The notes beneath the pieces were generated by a model that was not told the origin of the DNA, did no database searches, and saw nothing but the letters and a program-made list of their open reading frames with translations. Positions 6,401 through 10,551 of a DNA stretch of 10,551 bases are shown here, one piece after another (position 1 is the first letter of the stretch; each line of letters begins with the position of its first letter). Both the position numbers and the translations under genes were made by a program. Origin of the DNA: an uncultured beta proteobacterium (GTDB lineage Bacteria > Pseudomonadota > Gammaproteobacteria > Burkholderiales > Rhodocyclaceae); the NCBI GenBank assembly GCA_903917505.1, contig CAIXAY010000534.1:1-10551 (forward strand). The letters run 5' to 3'.

Positions 6401-7337
6401 GACGCCGGCTTCGCAAAACATCACGCTGCCGGTCGCCAGCCTCGATTCCGGAATGACCTTCGAGCGCTCGAGCAACTGGTTCGGCAAGGACTACACGCAG
6501 ACGCTCGAGCCACGCCTCTATTACCTGAATATCCCGTACAAGAACCAGGACCAGATCCCGATTTTCGACACCGCTGCCGCGGATTTCAACTTTGCCCAGA
6601 TTTTCTCCGAGAACCAATACACCGGCTGGGATCGAATCAGCAACGCCAACCAGCTGACCGCGGCGGCGACCACTCGCCTGCTCGAGCCTTCGAGCGGCAA
6701 CGAAATCATGCGCGCAATGCTCGGGGAGCGTTTCTATTTCACCCGCAACAAGGTCTTGCTGCCGAATACCTTGACGACGACCGATACCCAGAAGTGGGAA
6801 AAATCGGACGCGCTCGCCGCCTTCAGCGGGCAGATATTGCCCAGGATTTATGCCGATGTCGCGCTGGAATACAATCTCGCCGATCGGCAGCTCAAGCGTT
6901 ATTCCGTCGGGACGCGTTTCGAGCCCGAACCGGGCAAGGTGCTGAACGCCGCCTATCGCTACAACCGCGATCCGACGACACCGGTCGACCAGGTCGATGT
7001 CTCCGGACAGTGGCCGATTGCCGGGCGCTGGCATGCCGTCGGCCGCGTGAATTATTCGTTCAAGGACGACACTGCCAATGTATCGATCGGTTCCACCGGC
7101 GGCCGCATGATCGAGTCCATTGCCGGCCTCGAGTACAACGGCGGCTGCTGGGTGGTGCGCGGCGTGGTGCGGCGCACGGCGCTTACCCAGGATACGGCTT
7201 CGACGGCGTTCTTCATCCAGCTTGAGCTCAATGATTTCTCGAGCATCGGCACCAATCCGCTTAATATTCTCAAGCGAAATATTCAGGGCTACAGCCCGAT
7301 CAATCAGCCGACTGCCGACCCGGTGTTTGGCGATTAG
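3408..7337 (+). CDS. lptD: LPS-assembly protein LptD with N-terminal PagP domain fusion
   Basis: The protein has 1309 residues against ~784 in E. coli. Order: signal peptide 1-32 (basic ARRKH, hydrophobic core, likely cleavage after VLA); motif LRVDPVLLGLPP at 38-49; a Pro/Ala/Thr-rich stretch; a second copy of the motif at 216-227; a PagP lipid A palmitoyltransferase domain at ~273-430; a Pro-rich linker at ~431-527; then the LptD jellyroll from ~529 and the 26-strand barrel to the end. LptD family marks include YYWNIAPNMDATI (772-784), EFRYL and the C-terminal LELNDFSSIGTNPL. LptD receives LPS from the periplasmic Lpt bridge and inserts it in the outer leaflet. Mature cysteines are only C698 and C1247. 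ATG 3408 is the first start after an in-frame stop at 3396 and lacks a clear Shine-Dalgarno. No second signal peptide precedes the jellyroll, so LptD export depends on the fused N-terminus. Confidence 0.95.
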   Translation: MIFSARRKHYALLYCCGLVSAVAGTYASDVLAQAPAPLRVDPVLLGLPPLKPAEAPAPAAAAPAPAAAAKEAPGVEVKSIEAPVVESRPVDAAPVSQPAKAGSTASGITAPPPEPTPAAAITPPASAPQLPTPPIQPTTPTAPTAPTAPVPAAAANPASVPAAATPPAPARQAAPASAVGPATAVPAKASAQPAAPVAPVPTASASAGNVSSLAPLRVDPALLGLPPPTVSASATSVAGSRPAQAGTPAGAPAPGAPVVLAAASTGSPAAAGKSWYRYVWDPLADAYKFGTYEFYLPLVTYHLRSAYTSEQIADYQERPPGFGVGKGYYNERGNWEGIYAMGFQDSHFKPSYIAGYGWKAMWRPADDVRVGLGYTAGLMTRADIGHYVPFPVILPMASLAYKNLSLESTYVPGGAGFGNIFFIWAKWEIGKTGEAIGMPKPPAPPPPVPTQMANIAFGAATPLAQQRVPYGPALEPGARLATATETLPPQVPATGPRDEEEVPDALPALALRASKSMEPPPKDKTTPQPVFLRAQRMAGEVDREFIAEGDAELRKIGTVLNSERLTYWPIDDEVEAEGNVHLAQGGDLITGPKMRLRLEDEIGYFEQPAYTLKRQPQAGSKAAADKAFAESPAGQIGDKDWFNSGFATPRVLNIKPGQTTFNETPKRHTATEGRGEADRIDFEGQNQVRLTNATYTTCSPGNDDWYAKAGDLKLDYDRGVGEGKDGTIYFKDVPILYSPWLSFSLNNERKSGFLAPSLGTNSVNGIEMRQPYYWNIAPNMDATIAPREMSKRGVEVGSEFRYLNTAYGGVYRGVAAAEVLPNDNLRDGDKRYALALQHLQTTASGFSGLINYNKVSDDNYFTDLSSNITQTSQVNLTQQALLSYGAGWWDATVNVLSYQTLQPDPTVTNLNPYRTLPQITVNARKYDLAMTDAVFMGQYTNFTKPDQIISGVKVSNPDGQRTVLYPQVSLPHVTPGWYVTPKLGVNVRNYSLTGQTLGTPASQNITLPVASLDSGMTFERSSNWFGKDYTQTLEPRLYYLNIPYKNQDQIPIFDTAAADFNFAQIFSENQYTGWDRISNANQLTAAATTRLLEPSSGNEIMRAMLGERFYFTRNKVLLPNTLTTTDTQKWEKSDALAAFSGQILPRIYADVALEYNLADRQLKRYSVGTRFEPEPGKVLNAAYRYNRDPTTPVDQVDVSGQWPIAGRWHAVGRVNYSFKDDTANVSIGSTGGRMIESIAGLEYNGGCWVVRGVVRRTALTQDTASTAFFIQLELNDFSSIGTNPLNILKRNIQGYSPINQPTADPVFGD
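3519..3554 (+). repeat. LptD N-terminal 12-residue motif, copy 1
   Basis: Residues 38-49 read LRVDPVLLGLPP, five residues after the predicted signal cleavage site. The motif recurs at 216-227 with one substitution (V to A). It is hydrophobic and ordered-looking inside otherwise low-complexity sequence, so it may be a short binding motif. Confidence 0.8.
3825..3851 (+). repeat. 9-bp tandem repeat in the LptD linker
   Basis: CCAACAGCG, CCAACAGCA, CCAACAGCA stand head to tail and encode Pro-Thr-Ala three times. The period is a multiple of three, so copy-number changes by slippage would keep the frame and only change linker length. Confidence 0.75.
4053..4088 (+). repeat. LptD N-terminal 12-residue motif, copy 2
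   Basis: Residues 216-227 read LRVDPALLGLPP, about 45 residues before the PagP domain. Eleven of 12 residues equal copy 1, and the DNA differs mostly at third positions, so the protein sequence appears to have been held by selection after an older duplication. Confidence 0.8.
4224..4697 (+). other. PagP domain (lipid A palmitoyltransferase) inside LptD
   Basis: Residues 273-430 match mature E. coli PagP (161 residues) along its whole length as I recall that sequence. They start with an amphipathic segment (WYRYVWDPLADAYKF) and run through YLPLVTYH, DYQERPPGFG, GNWEGIYAMGFQDS, IAGYGW, GLGYTAG, VPFPVILPMAS and TYVPG. The catalytic residues H33, D76 and S77 correspond to H302, D345 and S346, with identical spacing. 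G88, the floor of the acyl-chain ruler, corresponds to G357. The lateral-gate prolines P28, P50, P127 and P144 correspond to P297, P319, P395 and P412. PagP is an 8-stranded outer-membrane barrel that moves palmitate from a phospholipid to lipid A. Both its ends face the periplasm, which suits a fusion to the periplasmic jellyroll of LptD. Confidence 0.9.
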
Positions 7338-7341
7338 AAGG
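7336..7341 (+). promoter_or_regulatory. Ribosome binding site of surA over the lptD stop
   Basis: AGAAGG overlaps the last two bases of the lptD TAG stop and lies eight bases before the surA ATG. This suggests surA translation benefits from ribosomes finishing lptD. Confidence 0.5.
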
Positions 7342-7349
7342 TATTTGAC

Positions 7350-8660
7350 ATGAACTCAGTGTATCGCGCGTTGTTCCTCTTGCTCTGCTGCGTCGGGACG
7401 GCCTGTGCGCAAACGCCGCGCAGCCAGGGCCGCGAGCCGCGGCCCGCCGATCGTATCGTCGCCATCGTCAATGACGAAGTGATCACCTTGGTCGAATTGC
7501 GCGCGCGTCTCGCCTTGGCGCTCAACCAGCTGCAGCGGCAGGGCACCGCCTTGCCGGCGCGCGATGTTCTCGAACGCCAGATGCTCGAACGCCTGATCAT
7601 GGACAAGATCCAGTTGCAGTTCGCCAAGGAAAATGGCTTGCGTATCGATGATGCGCAGTTCGAACAGACGCTGCAGCGCGTCGCCGGCAACAACAAGATG
7701 ACGATCGCGCAGTTTCGCGAGGCGCTCAAGAAAGACGGGATCGAATTTGCCAAATTCCGCGAGGACATCCGCGAAGAAATGACGATCGCGCGCGTGCGCG
7801 AACGCGAGGTGGAAAACAAGATCGTCATTTCCGAAGGCGAGATCGACAACTATTTGAGCGGCGACGTTGCCAAGGGGCCTGCCGATGAAGAGTACGAGGT
7901 CGCGCACATTCTCCTGCGCTCGCCGGAGTCGGCGAGTCCCGAGCAGATTCAGAACCTCAAGGCCAAGGCCGAACAGGTATACGATCGCCTCGGCAAGGGC
8001 GAGGATTTCTCGAAGCTGGCGGCGGCTTATTCCGATGCGCCAGATGGCCTGCAGGGCGGGAGCCTTGGCATGCGTCCGCTCGATCGCCTGCCGGCCCTGT
8101 ATGCCGATGCGGTCGCCAAGCTGAAAGCCGGCGATCTGGCGCCGATTCTGCGCAGCGCCAACGGCTATCACATTGTCAAGCTCGTCGCCAGGCGCGGCGG
8201 CGGCGCGCTGCCGGCCGTTCAGCAAACGCATGTCCGGCATATCCTGATCAAGGTCAACGAGGTGGTCTCCGAGGCGGATGCCAAGCACAAACTCGCCGAT
8301 CTCTACGACCGGATCAAAAACGGGGCGAGCTTTGCCGAATTGGCCAAGCTGTTTTCTCAGGATGGCGCCGCGTCGAAGGGAGGCGATCTCGGCTGGATTT
8401 ATCCCGGCGATACGGTACCCGAATTCGAAAGAGCAATGAACGCGCTGAAGCCCGGCGAAGTCAGCGAGCCGGTGCAGTCGCCGTTCGGCTTCCATTTGAT
8501 CGAAGTGCTCGAGCGGCGGGTGCAGGACGTGTCGGCCGAACGGCAGCGTGCGGCCGCCCGCCAGGTCTTGCGCGAGCGCAAGATGGACGAGGCCTACCAG
8601 GACTGGCTGCGGCAGGCGCGCGACAGCGCCTATGTCGAGATCCGTCTTGACGAACGCTGA
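7350..8660 (+). CDS. surA: Periplasmic chaperone / peptidyl-prolyl isomerase SurA
   Basis: This 436-residue protein guides unfolded outer-membrane proteins, including LptD, to the BAM complex. A signal peptide covers residues 1-20 (hydrophobic LFLLLCCVG, cleavage after ACA). The N-terminal chaperone domain starts with DRIVAIVNDEVITLVEL and runs to about 178. Two parvulin domains follow: the first at ~181-279 (EYEVAHILLRSPE, GGSLGMRPLDRLP, NGYHIVKLV), the second at ~294-390 (HVRHILIKVNE, GGDLGWIYPGDTVPEF, PFGFHLIEVLERR). A C-terminal helix (MDEAYQDWLRQARDSAYVEI) packs back on the N-domain in the family. Length is close to E. coli SurA (428). It begins 12 bases after lptD and ends three bases before pdxA, as in the conserved lptD-surA-pdxA order. 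The chaperone of this genome must handle an unusual client carrying two barrels. Confidence 0.95.
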   Translation: MNSVYRALFLLLCCVGTACAQTPRSQGREPRPADRIVAIVNDEVITLVELRARLALALNQLQRQGTALPARDVLERQMLERLIMDKIQLQFAKENGLRIDDAQFEQTLQRVAGNNKMTIAQFREALKKDGIEFAKFREDIREEMTIARVREREVENKIVISEGEIDNYLSGDVAKGPADEEYEVAHILLRSPESASPEQIQNLKAKAEQVYDRLGKGEDFSKLAAAYSDAPDGLQGGSLGMRPLDRLPALYADAVAKLKAGDLAPILRSANGYHIVKLVARRGGGALPAVQQTHVRHILIKVNEVVSEADAKHKLADLYDRIKNGASFAELAKLFSQDGAASKGGDLGWIYPGDTVPEFERAMNALKPGEVSEPVQSPFGFHLIEVLERRVQDVSAERQRAAARQVLRERKMDEAYQDWLRQARDSAYVEIRLDER

Positions 8661-8663
8661 GCC

Positions 8664-9680
8664 ATGCTGAAGCGGCCCGTCATCGCCGTCACTTCGGGTG
8701 AGCCGGCCGGTGTGGGTCCGGACATCTGCCTGCGCTTGAGCGAACGCGCCGCGCAGGGCTTGCCGGCGCATCTTGTTGTTCTCGGCGATCGCGAGTTGAT
8801 GGCCGAGCGGGCGCAAGCCCTCGGCGATTGCGCGACGTCGAAGGGCGCGCGACCGGTGCTGCGCGACTGGACCCCCGGTCTCCTGCCGGCCGCCGGCAGC
8901 CTCGATATTCTGCACATCCCGCTGGCCGTTGCCGCGCATCCCGGTCGGCTTGACCCGGCCAATTCGCCGTATGTGCTGCAGCTGCTCGACCGGGCGATGG
9001 CCGGTTGCCTTTCCGGAGAATTCGCCGCAATGGTCACGGCGCCGGTGCATAAGGGCGTCATCAATGCGGCCGGCACGCCCTTCACCGGACACACCGAGTA
9101 CCTGGCCGAAAAGACCGCGGCGCCGCACGTCGTGATGATGCTTGCCGGCGGCGGTCTCAGGGTAGCGCTGGTGAGCACGCACCTGCGCCTGCAGGATGTT
9201 CCCGGCGCCGTGACGCGGGACGCGCTTGAGAAGTCCTTGCGCGTCCTGCATGCCGAACTGCGCCGCAAGTATGGCATTGCGCAGCCTCGGATTCTGGTCG
9301 CCGGTCTCAATCCGCATGCCGGCGAGGGCGGTTATCTCGGGCGCGAGGAAATCGAGGTCATCACGCCGGTGCTCGAGCGCCTGCGCGCCGAGGGCATGGC
9401 GCTGATCGGCCCGCTGCCGGCCGATACGCTATTCACCCCGCGGCAACTGGCGCAGGGCGATTGCGTGCTGGCCATGTACCACGACCAGGGCCTGCCGACG
9501 CTCAAGTACGCGAGCTTCGGCCAGGGCATCAACGTGACCCTTGGATTGCCCATCATCCGCACTTCCGTCGACCACGGCACTGCGCTCGAGCTCGCCGGCA
9601 CCGGCCAAGCCGACCCGGGCAGCCTTTTCGTCGCCGTCGAGCAGGCGATCGAAATGGCCCAGCGGGTGGGTGGGGGATGA
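8664..9680 (+). CDS. pdxA: 4-hydroxythreonine-4-phosphate dehydrogenase
   Basis: This 338-residue cytosolic enzyme oxidises 4-phosphohydroxy-L-threonine with NAD in the DXP-dependent pathway to pyridoxal phosphate. Family motifs in order are TSGEPAGVGPDI near the start, TAPVHKGVINAAG, FTGHTEYLAE, VSTHL, GLNPHAGEGGYLGREE, GPLPADTLF, AMYHDQGLPTLKY and RTSVDHGTALELAGTG. The three metal-binding histidines are H173, H218 and H273, with the same 45- and 55-residue spacing as E. coli H166, H211 and H266. Length agrees with the family (329 in E. coli). The ATG lies three bases after the surA stop with no strong ribosome site, so translational coupling is likely. A dispersed repeat begins eight bases after its stop. 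Confidence 0.95.
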   Translation: MLKRPVIAVTSGEPAGVGPDICLRLSERAAQGLPAHLVVLGDRELMAERAQALGDCATSKGARPVLRDWTPGLLPAAGSLDILHIPLAVAAHPGRLDPANSPYVLQLLDRAMAGCLSGEFAAMVTAPVHKGVINAAGTPFTGHTEYLAEKTAAPHVVMMLAGGGLRVALVSTHLRLQDVPGAVTRDALEKSLRVLHAELRRKYGIAQPRILVAGLNPHAGEGGYLGREEIEVITPVLERLRAEGMALIGPLPADTLFTPRQLAQGDCVLAMYHDQGLPTLKYASFGQGINVTLGLPIIRTSVDHGTALELAGTGQADPGSLFVAVEQAIEMAQRVGGG

Positions 9681-9688
9681 AAGGACAA

Positions 9689-9811
9689 TTAACCACAACG
9701 AACACAACGGGCACAACGAAAGATTCCAAGTGTCTTGCTTTATGGCGCGGTGAAATGCCATGCCAATTTTTAATGAAATCTCGTTGTGCTCGTTGTGCCC
9801 GTTGTGGTTAA
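9689..9811. repeat. Palindromic intergenic repeat, copy 2 (triple 9-bp units as inverted arms)
   Basis: The left arm (9689-9720) is TTAAC followed by CACAACGAA, CACAACGGG, CACAACGAA. The right arm (9780-9811) in reverse complement is TTAAC followed by CACAACGGG, CACAACGAG, CACAACGAG. Arms agree at 28 of 32 positions and enclose a 59-base core. The core does not match that of copy 1 except near the arm edge, where ATTC(C)AAG follows the left arm in both. The element starts eight bases after the pdxA stop and ends 21 bases before the rsmA ATG. A transcript would fold into a long hairpin, but no U-run follows either arm, so it is not a standard terminator. The TAA inside its right end closes the rsmA frame upstream of the start. 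Confidence 0.8.
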
Positions 9812-9832
9812 ACTGATTTTCAACACAGACCA

Positions 9833-10551
9833 ATGAGCCAACATATCGCGCGCAAGCGCTTCGGACAAAACTTCCTGATCGACCGGCAGGTGATCGCCGA
9901 CATCGTCGGCGCGCTGGCGCTAGCGCGCGGCGATTGCGTCGTCGAGATCGGTCCCGGTCTCGGCGCCTTGACCGAACCGCTGTTGCGCCGGCTCGATCAT
10001 CTGCATGTCATCGAGATCGACCGCGATATCGTTGCCCGGTTGAAGCAGCGCTATGCTAATAGCATGCCAGGGCAACTGACGATACACGAAGGCGATGCGC
10101 TGGCCTTCGATTTCGCCGCGCTCGCCGCCGGCAGCCACCTGCGCATCGTCGGCAATCTGCCGTACAACATCTCGACGCCGCTGCTTTTCCATCTGGCCGA
10201 TTTTGCCGACCGCGTCGTCGACATGCACTTCATGCTGCAGAAGGAAGTTGTCGAACGCATGGTCGCCGCGCCCGGAACCGCGGATTTCGGCCGCCTGTCG
10301 GTCATGCTCCAATATCGTTTTGTCATGGACCGGCTGCTCGACGTGCCGCCCGAATCCTTTGCTCCGGCGCCCAAGGTCGACTCGGCGGTGGTGCGACTGA
10401 TTCCGCGTCCGCCGGCCGAGCTCGCGGCGCGCGACGAAATGCGCTTCGCGGCGCTGGTCTCGGCGGCCTTTGCGCAAAGGCGCAAGATGCTGCGCAACAA
10501 CCTCAAGGGGATTCTCGGCGACGCCGGCTTCGCCGGTCTCGGCATCGCGCC
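9833..10551 (+). CDS. rsmA: 16S rRNA (adenine1518/1519-N6)-dimethyltransferase, C-terminally cut by the window
   Basis: The open frame runs from ATG 9833 off the right edge, giving 239 codons of an expected ~270. The protein (KsgA) dimethylates two adjacent adenines in the 3' terminal helix of 16S rRNA during late 30S assembly. It opens with the typical [10 protein letters not shown] (residues 6-15), which fixes the start. Motif I for S-adenosylmethionine is [10 protein letters not shown] (38-47), VIEIDRD is near 59-65, EGDALAFDF follows, and the catalytic motif IV is GNLPYNIS (107-114). Downstream, [14 protein letters not shown] and [12 protein letters not shown] mark the C-terminal helical domain. 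An in-frame TAA at 9809-9811 rules out an upstream start. No clear Shine-Dalgarno is visible. The gene order pdxA-rsmA is conserved in proteobacteria, but here a repeat element separates them. Confidence 0.95.
   Translation, partial: MSQHIARKRFGQNFLIDRQVIADIVGALALARGDCVVEIGPGLGALTEPLLRRLDHLHVIEIDRDIVARLKQRYANSMPGQLTIHEGDALAFDFAALAAGSHLRIVGNLPYNISTPLLFHLADFADRVVDMHFMLQKEVVERMVAAPGTADFGRLSVMLQYRFVMDRLLDVPPESFAPAPKVDSAVVRLIPRPPAELAARDEMRFAALVSAAFAQRRKMLRNNLKGILGDAGFAGLGIA

Noticed and set aside
4041..7034. A 997-codon open frame antisense to lptD
   Set aside because: It has no recognisable domain and mirrors GC-rich codons of lptD; long antisense frames are expected in such DNA, and the plus strand shows clear family motifs throughout.
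7350..7412. SurA as a lipoprotein because of cysteines near the signal peptide
   Set aside because: GTAC does not fit a lipobox, and ACA followed by Q is a good signal peptidase I site; SurA is soluble in known cases.
7356..9317. A 653-codon antisense frame across surA and pdxA
   Set aside because: It spans two genuine genes on the other strand and contains Arg/Gly/Ala-rich sequence typical of GC-rich shadows.
9689..9811. Rho-independent terminator at the pdxA-rsmA gap
   Set aside because: The hairpin is very long with a ~59-base loop and no U-run follows; the same element also sits inside the amgK-murU operon.

Overview
The window is visibly GC-rich and tightly packed. It reads as chromosomal housekeeping DNA from a betaproteobacterium. 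My guess is the Rhodocyclales side, inferred from protein flavour and gene order rather than any search. Two gene clusters diverge from a 112-bp control region at about 3296-3407. No rRNA, tRNA, CRISPR array, transposase or prophage gene is visible.

The leftward cluster (minus strand) is amgK (3295-2252), murU (2102-1410), pepP (1413-118), then the first 40 codons of a UbiH-family flavin hydroxylase that runs off the left edge. AmgK and MurU form the cell-wall recycling shortcut from free N-acetylmuramic acid to UDP-MurNAc. PepP and the UbiH-type gene are joined by start/stop overlaps, echoing the pepP-ubiH pairing known in enterobacteria. The rightward cluster (plus strand) is lptD (3408-7337), surA (7350-8660), pdxA (8664-9680) and rsmA (9833 to beyond the right edge). 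This is the classic lptD-surA-pdxA-rsmA order: LPS export to the outer leaflet, its periplasmic chaperone, a vitamin B6 enzyme and a 16S rRNA dimethyltransferase.

The standout is lptD. It encodes 1309 residues, and its last ~780 residues alone match a whole E. coli-sized LptD. The extra N-terminal part holds one signal peptide, a long Pro/Ala/Thr-rich segment bracketed by two near-identical 12-residue motifs, and a complete PagP domain (lipid A palmitoyltransferase, residues ~273-430). The PagP domain keeps the catalytic His/Asp/Ser, the Gly of the acyl-chain ruler and four gate prolines. So an 8-stranded outer-membrane enzyme that palmitoylates lipid A appears fused to the machine that delivers LPS to the outer leaflet. 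The mature LptD part has only two cysteines, placed to form a single jellyroll-to-barrel disulfide.

Two further signals are not explained by genes. A roughly 125-bp repeat occurs twice (2123-2250 and 9689-9811). Each copy has inverted arms built from three 9-bp units of the form CACAACGNN, and each starts just behind a stop codon and fills the gap before the next gene of the same operon. The divergent control region also holds an imperfect palindrome in which two extended -10 elements, one per strand, face each other so closely that each predicted start falls on the edge of the other's -10 box.
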